From IDS-8 sp964424805 (lineage in GTDB: Bacteria; Pseudomonadota; Gammaproteobacteria; Steroidobacterales; Woeseiaceae): 64,000 nt of DNA. Where the stretch lies: contig CAYRKH010000003.1 of NCBI GenBank assembly GCA_964424805.1, positions 54,187-118,186 of the forward strand, written 5' to 3'. The translations under genes and the position numbers were made by a program. Within the stretch, counting starts at the first letter, position 1. Each line of letters opens with the position of its first letter. Of the stretch, positions 24,556 through 34,000 are shown one piece after another. The notes under the pieces are model-generated. The model saw only the letters and a list, made by a program, of their open reading frames with translations, was not told the DNA's origin and did not search any database.

Positions 24556-25749
24556 ATGGGGCTACAGTCACTTCTCAGCACGTACCGTCGCAAAACGGCG
24601 ACAGCACTGATGGCCGGGACCCTGGTCGTCGCACCGGGGATCGGGACAGCGGAGACGATCTGGTCCGGCGACTATAGCACGGGGGACTTTACGCAGTGGC
24701 ACCGCCACGACGACAGGAACGCCGTTTCGTTCAACCAGGTGCCGGAGTATGGCCGTCCTGTCCAGTACGGCAAACAGGTTTCCAACCACATCGGCAATGG
24801 AGAACTGCTGTCGCTGGTGGCGGCAACGGAGCGCACGGTCAACGGCATCCATTACCCCAAGGGGCCGACGCGCGGCAGCAGCGAGTACGCCGCGAAGTTC
24901 ACGGTGAAGAACTCGGCGAACGGCAGCAAGCCGCGAGACTGCGACGGGGGCGAATGCAGGCGCCGGCGGAGCGAGCTCACGGTCCAGTCCACGCTGCCTG
25001 AAGTCTATGACGCCCTCAGCTACGGGTCCGAGCGCTGGATTTCCGTCAGCCACTTCCTGCCGTCCGATTGGGATGATTCCGGCGACGGTTGGGGCGTGCT
25101 GGTGTTCCAGGTGAAGCCGAGAAGCGATGGGGGTGGAGTCGGCCCGTGTATCGACATCGAAGTAACGAACGGACACTGGCAGGTGAGGCACGCGTGGACC
25201 GATAAAAAGGACTTCCGCAGCCAGATCCCCTGGCGACAGTCGATCCGGTATTCGCCGACGTATCCCGAATCCGGTAGTGAGACCGGAGACCTGCTGGCCG
25301 ATTTTCCGGACGTAAGCGAATCACGCGCGGCTCTCGCGGACCTGAACAAGGGCGGCTGGACGGACTGGGTCTTCCACGTCGTGTTCGATGCGCGGGGCTC
25401 GAAGGAAGGAGGAGAGGGCCTGCTCGAGGTATGGAAGCGCGCGGGGGAAGGCCCGTGGGTGAAGGTCTTGCACATAGAGCCCAAGGAAGTCACGGTAGGC
25501 AACAAGACTCTCGATCGCGGGATCTGCTACAACTCGCCTGCAGGTTTCGGTATCAAGGCAGGTATGTACATGGATGAGGCCCAGGTATGGGACCTCGACG
25601 ACGATCGCGTTCTTTACAACGCGAACATCAAGGTGGCGCGTGCGTCGGCGTCGTTCGCCGCGATGTCACCCGACGGATCGTCGCCCACCGGCGAAGTACG
25701 CGTGGCCGAGAAAGAAGCAGCTCCGCTGCCGCCGGTTGTCCTGGAGTAA
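24556..25749 (+). CDS. Secreted polysaccharide lyase (PF14099-like), copy 2
   Basis: A 397-residue paralog of the 22906 gene, closely similar along the whole catalytic region (GRPVQYGKQ, SSEYAAKFTVKNSANGSKPRDCDG, RRSELTVQ, WISVSHFLPSDWDD, GWTDWVFHVVFDARG, GFGIKAGMYMDE). The signal peptide differs (MGLQSLLSTYRRKTATALMAG... ending GTAE), and so does the C-terminal tail. The two genes therefore come from a tandem duplication with diverged ends. ATG 24556 is preferred because GGGG lies at fair spacing; ATG 24541 is possible. It probably acts with copy 1 in the periplasm on the same polymer. It ends one base before the convergent GT4 gene. Confidence 0.8.
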   Translation: MGLQSLLSTYRRKTATALMAGTLVVAPGIGTAETIWSGDYSTGDFTQWHRHDDRNAVSFNQVPEYGRPVQYGKQVSNHIGNGELLSLVAATERTVNGIHYPKGPTRGSSEYAAKFTVKNSANGSKPRDCDGGECRRRRSELTVQSTLPEVYDALSYGSERWISVSHFLPSDWDDSGDGWGVLVFQVKPRSDGGGVGPCIDIEVTNGHWQVRHAWTDKKDFRSQIPWRQSIRYSPTYPESGSETGDLLADFPDVSESRAALADLNKGGWTDWVFHVVFDARGSKEGGEGLLEVWKRAGEGPWVKVLHIEPKEVTVGNKTLDRGICYNSPAGFGIKAGMYMDEAQVWDLDDDRVLYNANIKVARASASFAAMSPDGSSPTGEVRVAEKEAAPLPPVVLE

Positions 25750-25750
25750 T

Positions 25751-26875
25751 TCAGGGGGAATCGAGCAGCCGGCGATACAGTGAGCCGAAGTCGCGCGCGA
25801 GGCGATCACCCGTAAATCGTTCGCGAGCCGTTTGCCTGCAGTTCGCGGACATTTCCCGCAGCAGGTCGGGTTCGGACAGGAGCTTCACGAGGGCTTCGGC
25901 CACGGCGGCCGGACGCTTCGTTTCCACCATCAGGCCCTCGGACCCGTGTCGTATCGCATCCGGGATGTTGCCGGTCCGGCTCGTGATCATGGGTGTGCCG
26001 GACGCAAGGCTTTCCAGGATGCTATACGGCAGTCCCTCCTGGTGGTAGGTGGGGAACACGAAGATGTCGGCGCTTTGCCAAAGGTCTAGCTTCCGGTCAC
26101 CAAAGACGGGGCCGACGAACGTCACGACGTCCGACAGCGACGCCGACTCGACGTGGCGTCGCAGTTTCTCCTCGGCCGGGCCGGAGCCCGCGATCACAAA
26201 CTTCAGCGCCGGCAACGCGTCGGCATCGCGCAGCAGGATGTCCAGGGCGTCGAGCGTCTCGGCAATACCCTTGGTTTCGATCAGCCTGCCTATGTAGAAC
26301 AGTTGCGCCCTGCCAGGCGTCCGGCTCTTGGACCTGGCCTCGTAGGGTGCAATATCGATCGCGTTGGGTATCACGGCAAAGGATTTATAGCGGCTGAACT
26401 TCTCATACGCCTCTTTCTCGACGTTCCCGAGGACCACGATCGCGTCGGGGAGCCGGAGGACCCACTTCAGGAACCGCTTCATCGGCGGTGAGCGGAAGAA
26501 CCGTTGGGGAGTCGGGCCGCCGTGGACCTGGTAGGCGACCTTCCGGCGGAACAGCTTCGCGATGAGCAGGAAAACCAGGTCGCGCCAGAACGCCTTTTTG
26601 TTCAGTGAGGGATTCAGGTGCACCACGTGCGGCTTGTAGCGGACCAGCGTCGACACGAACCTGCCGTAATCCCGTAGCACGCGCAAAAGCCTGCCCGACC
26701 GGCTCTCGTTACGGCCCTCCCGGCCGACCTGGAACTGCAGCAACTCGTACTCGGCAGCCAGCCGGGAATCGAGTAGCTGGCGGATGTGTGTGGATACCCC
26801 GCTGACGGCGTCCAGCGACGGGCCCGTAATCAATACTCGGAGTTGCTCACTCTTGTCCAGGAGATGATCCTTCAT
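25751..26875 (-). CDS. GT4-family glycosyltransferase
   Basis: A 374-residue GT-B enzyme: LITGPSLDAVSGVSTHIRQLL near the start, VAYQVHGGPT in the N-terminal domain, FYIGRLIETKGI and IAGSGP in the C-terminal domain, and the EX7E motif EGLPYSILE. Shared blocks HLNPSLNKKAFWRDLVFLLIA and HLNPSMNSKAVARDWVFLLIA show it is paralogous to the GT4 at 29169-30305. The start is set at the ATG at 26875 (MKDHLLDKSEQ); a longer start would add a hydrophobic leader unlike the family. It adds a sugar to the cytoplasmic lipid-linked intermediate; specificity unknown. Confidence 0.88.
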   Translation of the reverse strand: MKDHLLDKSEQLRVLITGPSLDAVSGVSTHIRQLLDSRLAAEYELLQFQVGREGRNESRSGRLLRVLRDYGRFVSTLVRYKPHVVHLNPSLNKKAFWRDLVFLLIAKLFRRKVAYQVHGGPTPQRFFRSPPMKRFLKWVLRLPDAIVVLGNVEKEAYEKFSRYKSFAVIPNAIDIAPYEARSKSRTPGRAQLFYIGRLIETKGIAETLDALDILLRDADALPALKFVIAGSGPAEEKLRRHVESASLSDVVTFVGPVFGDRKLDLWQSADIFVFPTYHQEGLPYSILESLASGTPMITSRTGNIPDAIRHGSEGLMVETKRPAAVAEALVKLLSEPDLLREMSANCRQTARERFTGDRLARDFGSLYRRLLDSP

Positions 26876-27033
26876 GGAAACAGCGCCGCGGACTCGCAGC
26901 GAAGCAGGAACGGCTACAATAAGAAGCGTGGCGCTCGGAAGGCCATTCGACAATAGCATGGAGCAACGAGAGCGGGAATAACGATGTCACTATGTAAGTG
27001 CCGGCCTTACCCGGTCCGGGGGAGCAAGCGGAT

Positions 27034-29019
27034 TTGCAGCCCCTGATTTGGTACGCGAGGCGCCTGTCCCGCATGTCCCTTCCGGAAATCGGCCATCGGG
27101 TCGGGAGAACGGCCCGCGTCTGCCTTGAACGCCGCGGCCTGCTCTCCGCATTCCAGCCGCCGACGCCCGCCATTCCACCCGAGCGCCCCCCGCCGGCGTT
27201 CATTCACCCGGGGAACGTCGACAGCCTTCCTTACGAACGTGCGGCACAGCGGCTGATGGCCGGCCAGGCATCCGTCTTTGCCAAAACACTCGACTACCCG
27301 GGAAAAACGCCTGACTGGAATCGTGATCCGCTTACCGGTATTGCAGCGCCGCTCACTTTCGGCAAGGCAATCGATTACCGTGATGAACGTTTGGTAGGCA
27401 ATATAAAGTACCTCTGGGAACCCAATCGCCACCTCGAGCTGGTTACGCTCGCCCAGGCTTATTCCCTGACGGGCGAGGAGCGTTACCGCGAGGCGGTTGG
27501 CCGCTGGGTGGAGTCATGGTTGACACAGTGCCCGTATCCTATGGGTGCGAACTGGGCAAGTTCCCTCGAAGTGGGTATCCGCCTGATCAACTGGAGCCTT
27601 GCGTGGCAGTTGATCGGCGGGCGCGGCAGCAAGCTCTTCGCCGGCGAGCAGGGCGCGGAATTGCTCGATCGCTGGCTTCGGAGCGTGTATCAACATGCGC
27701 ATTTCATCCGTCATTATCACTCTTTGCATTCCTCCGCCAACAATCACCTGGTGGGTGAGGCGGCAGGCTTGTTTGTCGCTGCTTGTACCTGGCCGTACTG
27801 GGACGATTTTGAAAAGTGGGGACGAGAAGCGAAGCTGCTGCTGGTTGAAACGGCGCGCACGCAGAATCATCCGGACGGTGTCAACCGTGAGCAAGCCGTC
27901 GCCTACCAGCAGTTCGTCCTGGATTTCCTGATACTTTCGGCCCTCGCGGGCCGCAGCCGCGGCGCTGCCTTCCCGGACGACTACTGGCAAACCATCGAGC
28001 GCATGATCGAATACCTGCACGCGATCATGGACGTAGCCGGCAATGTCCCGATGATCGGCGATGCGGATGACGGGTTCGTGGTGCGATTGTCGCAGGAACC
28101 GGGATTCTGCCCGTATCGCTCGTTGCTGGCGACCGGCGCCGTCCTGTTCGATCGGCCGGATTTCGCCGCCAGGAGCGGCGGCCTGGACGACAAGACCCGT
28201 TTCCTGCTCGGGAATGATGCACAGAGCCACCTGGCGTCGGGCACTACTGCTGATGGATGCCGGCGTGAGTTCCCGAGCGGCGGCTATTACATCCTCGGCC
28301 GGGACCTGGGGCGCGACGAGGAGATTCGCTTGATCGTGGATTCGGGGCCGCTCGGCTACCTGAGTCTCGCTGCCCATGGGCACGCGGACGCCCTGTCCTT
28401 CGTCCTCTCGGTAGCCGGGCGGGAGATACTCGTGGATCCGGGCACCTATTCTTACCATACGGAACCGAAGTGGCGTCAGTACTTCCGCGGGACGAGCGCG
28501 CACAACACGGTGCGGGTGGACGGCTGCGACCAATCGGTCCAGGGCGGCAATTTCATGTGGCTGCATCATGCAAAGGCCCGCTGCCTTGCATTCAGTTTCG
28601 ACAATGCAAGCAGTCGTTTCTCGGGCGAGCACGACGGGTACACCCGGCTGGAAGATCCGGTCGTACACCGCCGGGACATCATGCACCGGGGGAACACGAT
28701 CGAGGTCACAGACCGGCTGTCCTGCAACGGTCCTCACGTCGTAGAGCGGGCCTGGCATTTCTCGGAAGAGTGCCGCGTCTCGCTCGAGGGTACGACCGTG
28801 GTGGCCGAGCATGGGCCCGTTCGCGTGACTTTGCGCCCGCTGGAACCGGTCGGCGAGACGAGAAGACTCCGGGGTTCCGATAAGCCACCCGGCGGCTGGG
28901 TCTCACGGCGATTCGACGACAAGGTGGCGGCGGACACCGTCTGGTTCGTCAACGAGATTCACGGGCCGAGTGAGCTCGGCACGAGGATCGAATGCGAGGT
29001 GCGTCGTTCCCCGGGCTGA
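27034..29019 (+). CDS. Heparinase II/III-family polysaccharide lyase
   Basis: About 661 residues: an N-terminal (alpha/alpha) toroid domain (Hepar_II_III_N-like, LIWYARRLSRMSLPEIGHRV through IRLINWSLAWQ and HYHSLHSSANNHLVGEAAG) and a C-terminal beta-sandwich catalytic part with HGHADALSFVLS and GTSAHNTVRVDG. Such enzymes cleave uronate-containing polysaccharides; in biosynthetic loci they are common and may edit the product. No clear signal peptide is visible, so its compartment is uncertain. The start is ambiguous: TTG 27034 has GGGGGAG nine bases upstream, GTG 26998 is the alternative. A decayed copy of its 3' end lies at 32480-32690. Confidence 0.83.
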   Translation: MQPLIWYARRLSRMSLPEIGHRVGRTARVCLERRGLLSAFQPPTPAIPPERPPPAFIHPGNVDSLPYERAAQRLMAGQASVFAKTLDYPGKTPDWNRDPLTGIAAPLTFGKAIDYRDERLVGNIKYLWEPNRHLELVTLAQAYSLTGEERYREAVGRWVESWLTQCPYPMGANWASSLEVGIRLINWSLAWQLIGGRGSKLFAGEQGAELLDRWLRSVYQHAHFIRHYHSLHSSANNHLVGEAAGLFVAACTWPYWDDFEKWGREAKLLLVETARTQNHPDGVNREQAVAYQQFVLDFLILSALAGRSRGAAFPDDYWQTIERMIEYLHAIMDVAGNVPMIGDADDGFVVRLSQEPGFCPYRSLLATGAVLFDRPDFAARSGGLDDKTRFLLGNDAQSHLASGTTADGCRREFPSGGYYILGRDLGRDEEIRLIVDSGPLGYLSLAAHGHADALSFVLSVAGREILVDPGTYSYHTEPKWRQYFRGTSAHNTVRVDGCDQSVQGGNFMWLHHAKARCLAFSFDNASSRFSGEHDGYTRLEDPVVHRRDIMHRGNTIEVTDRLSCNGPHVVERAWHFSEECRVSLEGTTVVAEHGPVRVTLRPLEPVGETRRLRGSDKPPGGWVSRRFDDKVAADTVWFVNEIHGPSELGTRIECEVRRSPG

Positions 29020-29168
29020 CGCGCGCCGGTGCGGGAAATTCGCCTCATCGTCTGGTACAATGGGGCCGACCAATCAATCAAGGCTCCAGCGTCGTGCACC
29101 TGCAGGACGCCCTGCCAGCAGAGCCTCTAAAACTCCAGTCAACGAAAATAAACACCGAAAGGTGGGAT

Positions 29169-30305
29169 ATGGCTATTCGCGAGTCGATCCCGAGCAGGAT
29201 CGGAAAATCAATGCTCGTCCGGCAGGGCGTCCTCATAACCGTGCCGCGCTGGGAAATGTCGGGCGGCGTAACGAACTATTGCCGGCTGCTCCACAAGCAC
29301 TGGCGATCGAACGGCATCCTGGCGAAGGAGTTTTTCGAGATCGGCTGCAACCCGGAGCAGAACCTGCTCAAACGGTTGTTACGGGACTACTGGCATTTTC
29401 ATCGGCGGTTGTCGAAAGGCGATATAGGACTCGTCCACCTGAACCCGTCGATGAACAGCAAAGCGGTTGCCAGGGACTGGGTGTTCCTGCTGATTGCTCG
29501 CTTCCACTCGGTTCGGGCGATGGTGCTGGTGCACGGCTGGCAAAACGAGTTTCGCGAACGTGTGCAGCGATGGCGCGTCGCCTGGCTTTTCTCCTGGATA
29601 CTGAATGGCGCCGAGGAGATCATCGTGCTTGCGGCCGACTTTCGACGGCAGCTTCGTGCCATGGGCGTTACCGTCCCGATCAGCCTCGGCACGACCTGCG
29701 TTGACGATAGCGTTTTCCGGCACCGCGCCGACCCCTCGGATGACAGGCTGAATATCCTCTACCTGAGCCGCCTTGTGCCGGGAAAGGGACTGGAGCTTGC
29801 AATAGAGACTTTCCGGCTGCTGGACAATGCAACGTTGACGATTGCCGGCGACGGGCCTTGCCGCGCGGCACAGGAAAAGCGGGTTGCCGATCTCGGTCTC
29901 GATAACGTCAGGTTCATCGGGCACGTCGAGGACAACGAGAAGAGGAAAGCCTATACGCAAGCGAATGTCTTCTTTTTCCCGACATTGCTTGACGAGGGTA
30001 TGCCGACGACGGTGCTCGAAGCCATGGCTTACGGATTGCCTGTGGTGACGCGCTCAGTGGGCGGGCTGAGGGATTTCTTCAACGAGCGGATGGGCTTTGC
30101 CAGCGACAGCCGAAGCGATCGCGTGTTCGCCGATATCCTGAGGGGCCTGACGCCGGAAGTACGGAGAAAGATGGGCGATTACAATCACCGGTATGCCAGG
30201 GAGCATTTCTCGGCATCGAAGGTCGCGCAGAGGCTCGAGGCCAGGTATGAGGACCTGAGCGGGCCTGCCTTTGCGGCGTTGTCTCGCCGGCACATGGTCG
30301 AATAG
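29169..30305 (+). CDS. GT4-family glycosyltransferase
   Basis: A 378-residue GT-B glycosyltransferase. Its N-terminal domain has WEMSGGVTNYCRLL and VHLNPSMNSKAVARDW; the C-terminal domain has YLSRLVPGKGL, IAGDGP and the EX7E motif EGMPTTVLE. It is a paralog of the protein at 25751-26875. The ATG at 29169 is supported by AAGGTGG five bases upstream. It follows the heparinase gene after about 150 bases, which include an extended -10-like TGGTACAAT near 29053, and precedes another GT4 by 13 bases, suggesting an operon 29169-32449. Confidence 0.88.
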   Translation: MAIRESIPSRIGKSMLVRQGVLITVPRWEMSGGVTNYCRLLHKHWRSNGILAKEFFEIGCNPEQNLLKRLLRDYWHFHRRLSKGDIGLVHLNPSMNSKAVARDWVFLLIARFHSVRAMVLVHGWQNEFRERVQRWRVAWLFSWILNGAEEIIVLAADFRRQLRAMGVTVPISLGTTCVDDSVFRHRADPSDDRLNILYLSRLVPGKGLELAIETFRLLDNATLTIAGDGPCRAAQEKRVADLGLDNVRFIGHVEDNEKRKAYTQANVFFFPTLLDEGMPTTVLEAMAYGLPVVTRSVGGLRDFFNERMGFASDSRSDRVFADILRGLTPEVRRKMGDYNHRYAREHFSASKVAQRLEARYEDLSGPAFAALSRRHMVE

Positions 30306-30318
30306 GCCGGGAGATCGC

Positions 30319-31439
30319 ATGCTGTTTGTCCTGAACAGCCTCGGCATCGGCGGATCCGAAGTAAAGATCATCCGGATCGCCAACTCGATGGTTCATGCAG
30401 GTATTCCGGTCACGCTGGCTTACCTGGACGACCGGCTTTCCGCGGCCGGCAAGATCGACCCCGAGGTGCCGACCGTCCATCTCGGCAGGCGTGGAAAGTA
30501 TTCGATTGAGGCCTTGCAGGTGCTGCGTGGTCTCATCGGCGATGACACGAGGGCAGTCGTGGCCGTCAACCACTACCCGCTGCTGTACGTTGTTCCCGCC
30601 GTGAAACTGGCCAGGGCGCAAGGCATCAAAGCGATAGGTCTCGTCAACGCCCCTGAACCAACGGGTACCGACATGCTGATCCGCGGCGTATACGCCCCGC
30701 TATTGCGCCAGTGCGATGAGGTCGTGTTCGGCTGCATCGTGCAACAGGCGTTATGGGCGGCAAGGTACCGGGTTCCACCCGAGCGTGCACGGGTCATTTA
30801 CAACGGGGTGGATCATGTCTTTTACTCTCCCGGCAACGGTACGGAAGAAGGTGAGGCACTGCGGAGCAGGTTGCGCATTCCGGACACGGCTTTCGTCATT
30901 GGAAGCATCGGCCGGCTTGCCCCTGAGAAGAGCTTCAACCTGCTGATCAGGGCTTTCGCGCGTTTGCACGAAGCCGGGCGAGATGCTTATGTCATCATCG
31001 CAGGGACGGGCGCCCAGAAGCGGAGCCTGGAGCAGCTCGCGGCGGAGGAGGGCGTTGCGACAAGGTCCTGTTTCTGGGCGCCATGGCGGACGTCAGGCCG
31101 GCGATAGCCATGATGGACGTCTTCATCCTTCCTTCCAGTGCAGAGATTTTCTCGAATGCGGCACTGGAGGCCATGGCGATGGCCCGCGCGGTCGTCCTGA
31201 GCGATATCGGCGGTGCCGCCGAGATGGTGCAACACGGCAAGAGCGGGATGCTGTTCCCGACCGGCGACATCGATACCCTGGCATCGATCCTCGCAGACCT
31301 CCATGCCTCGCCGGAAATGCGACGATCACTGGGGATAGCGGCCCGGAGACGCGTCCTCGAATTATTCAGGTTTGCGGATATGGTAAGCCGTTACGCGACA
31401 CTGCAGTCCCATCGAGCGCCAGGCGCTACGTTTCGATGA
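30319..31439 (+). pseudogene. GT4-family glycosyltransferase broken by one frameshift
   Basis: The first part (30319 to about 31060) gives a GT-B N-terminal half starting MLFVLNSLGIGGSEVK, through VIYNGVDHVFYSP, IGRLAPEKSF and IAGTGAQ. The frame then turns to nonsense (SCFWAPWRTSGRR). Reading one frame over from about 31061, DKVLFLGAMADVRPAIAMMDVFILPS resumes, with the EX7E region EIFSNAALE and the C-terminal helices, ending at TGA 31437-31439. One inserted base near 31058-31061 (GTTGCGACAAG) would restore a protein of about 373 residues. The intact ATGA overlap with the sulfotransferase at 31436 suggests recent damage or a sequencing error. GGGAG precedes the ATG. Confidence 0.85.
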
Positions 31440-32449
31440 CCGGTTACGAGTCCGAAACGATACCTGGCGCGGCGCCGCCCGTGTTCATCGTAGGCATGCC
31501 CCGTTCCGGGACCAAGCTCCTGCGGGGCATGCTGACTCAGCATCCGCAGATTCGCTTCGCCCAAATCGAAACGGAGTTCTTTCCTTTCTGGGCCAGGCAC
31601 TGGCAGCGATTCGGTGCCATTGACGACCGGGAGGCGTTCGAGCGCTTTTACCGGAGCTGCCGAAAGCTGCCGTTTTTCATCCAATGCTCGGAAAAGGGTA
31701 TCCCTATCGAGTGCGACGAGTGGTTTGCCCGGTGCGCGGCGTTTACGCCGGCGGGCGTGTTCTCCGCGTTGATGCGGACCGCCGTGTCCATACCGGCGAA
31801 CGATGATTCGATTGCCTGGGGCGACAAGTCACCGTCGTACATCACGCACGTGCCGCTTTTGAGAAGGCACTTCCCCGATGCCCGAATCCTGCACATCGTG
31901 CGCGACGCCCGCGACTACAGCCTGTCGGTGAACAAGGCCTGGGGCAAGAGCATGCTCCGTGCCGCCCAGCGATGGCAATCGGACGTTTCGAAGTGCCTGG
32001 AGGACGGTCGCCGCCTTCCCGACGGCTACATGGAGATACGCTACGAAGATCTTCTCGCGGACCCCGTCGCGATCCTGTCGCGTACCTGCCGTTTTCTCGG
32101 CGTAGGTTTCACGGAGGACCTGCTCGAGCTCGACCCCCGGACGGAGAACAAGGGCGACGCGCAGGGAATGGCTTCGGTCATGACGAGCAACGTCCGGAAA
32201 TACGAGGCCCGGATGTCTCCCCGGATGGTAGCGAAGATCGAGCGCATTGCCTGCACGACGCTCCGGCTCCTGGATTATCCGTGCGGGTACGAGGGGCCGC
32301 CGGTGCCGCTGCCTGCCTGGAAGCAGCGCTTCCTGCAGCTCAAGGACGGTGTGTCGCTCGTCAGGTCGACGGCGTCGAAGCGCGGATGGGTGGGGGCACT
32401 TCGCTACCGCCTCCGCTATTACAAGGTATCGGGAAACCGGGTACGTTGA
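31436..32449 (+). CDS. Sulfotransferase-family protein
   Basis: A 337-residue sulfotransferase with the 5'-phosphosulfate loop FIVGMPRSGTK (17-27), a WGDKSPSY segment corresponding to the catalytic region of the family, the 3'-phosphate motif ILHIVRDARDYSLS and YEDLLADP in the C-terminal part. It is a candidate for sulfating the exopolysaccharide. The ATG overlaps the stop of the frameshifted GT4 (ATGA), so the two were translated as a pair. The C-terminal 60 residues are basic and may bind the anionic polymer or the membrane. The acceptor is not identifiable from sequence. Confidence 0.85.
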   Translation: MTGYESETIPGAAPPVFIVGMPRSGTKLLRGMLTQHPQIRFAQIETEFFPFWARHWQRFGAIDDREAFERFYRSCRKLPFFIQCSEKGIPIECDEWFARCAAFTPAGVFSALMRTAVSIPANDDSIAWGDKSPSYITHVPLLRRHFPDARILHIVRDARDYSLSVNKAWGKSMLRAAQRWQSDVSKCLEDGRRLPDGYMEIRYEDLLADPVAILSRTCRFLGVGFTEDLLELDPRTENKGDAQGMASVMTSNVRKYEARMSPRMVAKIERIACTTLRLLDYPCGYEGPPVPLPAWKQRFLQLKDGVSLVRSTASKRGWVGALRYRLRYYKVSGNRVR

Positions 32450-32479
32450 CCCGAAATCGTAGATACGCTGCGCGGCAAT

Positions 32480-32690
32480 GGCTATCATAGCGTCGAGCGC
32501 TGTTGGCACTTCCCGAAAAGAATGCCGCGTTTCCCGCGAGGGCACCAATGCCGCGGCCGAAATCGGCCCGGTTCGGGTCACGCTGCGGCTGCTGGAACCG
32601 TGGGTAAGAAGGCTGCGGGGCTCCAAGACCACAATCGAATGTGCAATCAACCGGTCCTCCGATGCCGGTAAGCCTGGAACCATGGAATGA
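32480..32690 (+). pseudogene. Decayed 3' fragment of a heparinase II/III gene
   Basis: The fragment aligns with the C-terminus of the 27034-29019 enzyme: YHSVERCWHFP against HVVERAWHFS, then CRVSREG...IGPVRVTLRLLEP against CRVSLEG...HGPVRVTLRPLEP, then RRLRGS, and finally IEC..NRS against IECEVRRS. The blocks sit in different frames with an internal deletion, so it is not functional. Its last stop TGA overlaps the ATG of the algD-like gene. It indicates that a second heparinase gene once stood directly before algD. Confidence 0.78.
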
Positions 32691-34000
32691 AAATCAGCGT
32701 ATTTGGACTGGGGTACGTCGGCGTCGTCTCGGCGGCCTGCCTCGCGCGCGACGGCCATACCGTGATCGGTGTGGACCCGAACACCACCAAGGTCGACCTG
32801 ATCAACTCGGGGCGCACGCCGGTCATCGAAAAAGAGGTGGAAGAGCTGATTCGTGAAGCCGTGGAGGCCGGCAGCCTCCGCGCCGGCACGGACTCCGGGT
32901 CGGCCGTGCTGCAGTCGGAGGTCTCGCTCGTCTGCGTCGGCACACCGAGCCAGGCGAACGGCAGTCTCGAGCTACGGTACGTCGAAACGGTGTGCCGGGA
33001 GATCGGCCAGGCGCTTCGCGACCGGGATGATTACCACGTCGTCGTCATGCGCAGCACCATGCTGCCCGGGACCATGCTGGAGGTTGTGGTGCCCACGCTC
33101 GAAGAAGCTTCCGGCAAAAAAGCCGGCAAGGATTTCGGCGTTGCCATCAACCCGGAATTCCTTCGCGAGGGTAGCGCGGTTTACGACTACCGCAACCCGC
33201 CGAAGACCGTCATCGGCTGCTCCGACGAGCGGAGCGGGGAGATCGTTGCGGATCTGTACCGGCACCTGCCGTGCCCGCTGGTCACCACCGACCTGAAAAC
33301 GGCCGAGATGGTCAAGTACGTCGACAACGTGTGGCATGCACTGAAGGTCGGCTTCGCGAACGAGGTCGGCAACGTGGCCAAGGCGCTGGGGGTCGACGGT
33401 CACCGCGTCATGGACATCTTCTGCATGGACGACAAGCTGAACCTGTCGCCCTACTACCTGAAGCCGGGATTCGCCTTCGGCGGCTCCTGCCTGCCGAAAG
33501 ACCTGCGCGCGTTCACGTACAAGGCGCGAACGATGGACGTCAACCTGCCGATCCTCGAGGCCATCCTGCCGAGCAACGAGCTGCAGGTGCGCCGGGGCTT
33601 CGACATGGTGGCCGCCAACGGCGGCCGCAAGGTCGGCGTGCTGGGCTTCAGCTTCAAGGCCGGCACCGACGACCTGCGCGAAAGCCCGATGGTGGAGCTG
33701 ATCGAGCGGCTGATCGGCAAAGGTTACGAGCTGCGCGTATACGACCGCAACGTCAACCTCGCGCGGCTGGTCGGCGCCAACCGCGAGTTCATCATGAACC
33801 GCATCCCGCACATCGCCGCGCTCATGGTGGACGATATCGGGGCGGCCATCGAAGGCGCGGACGTCATCGTCATCGGCAACGGCGACCCGGAATTCGGCAA
33901 GATCGCCGGGCGGCTCTCAGCCGGCCAGCACGTGGTGGATCTCGTCCGGACCGGTCTTGCGGACAACCCAGACGGCTCCTATGACGGCATCTGCTGGTAA
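32687..34000 (+). CDS. algD: GDP-mannose 6-dehydrogenase (AlgD type)
   Basis: A 437-residue nucleotide-sugar dehydrogenase that carries out a double NAD-dependent oxidation of a sugar nucleotide to its uronate in the cytoplasm. The NAD loop FGLGYVG is at 6-12; NPEFLREGSAVYDY at 155-168 and GGSCLPKD with catalytic Cys268 are conserved; the C-terminus ends in DGICW like alginate AlgD, and alignment by eye follows Pseudomonas AlgD throughout (KTAEMVKYVDNVWHA, CMDDKLNLSPYY). GDP-mannuronate is thus the likely product, though UDP-glucose dehydrogenase activity is not ruled out. The 3' end overlaps the GT4 start by about 20 bases, showing coupling. Confidence 0.88.
   Translation: MKISVFGLGYVGVVSAACLARDGHTVIGVDPNTTKVDLINSGRTPVIEKEVEELIREAVEAGSLRAGTDSGSAVLQSEVSLVCVGTPSQANGSLELRYVETVCREIGQALRDRDDYHVVVMRSTMLPGTMLEVVVPTLEEASGKKAGKDFGVAINPEFLREGSAVYDYRNPPKTVIGCSDERSGEIVADLYRHLPCPLVTTDLKTAEMVKYVDNVWHALKVGFANEVGNVAKALGVDGHRVMDIFCMDDKLNLSPYYLKPGFAFGGSCLPKDLRAFTYKARTMDVNLPILEAILPSNELQVRRGFDMVAANGGRKVGVLGFSFKAGTDDLRESPMVELIERLIGKGYELRVYDRNVNLARLVGANREFIMNRIPHIAALMVDDIGAAIEGADVIVIGNGDPEFGKIAGRLSAGQHVVDLVRTGLADNPDGSYDGICW

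Noticed and set aside
32478..32690. Small intact gene before algD
   Set aside because: Its peptide is a partial match, in more than one frame, to the heparinase C-terminus, so it was called a decayed fragment.
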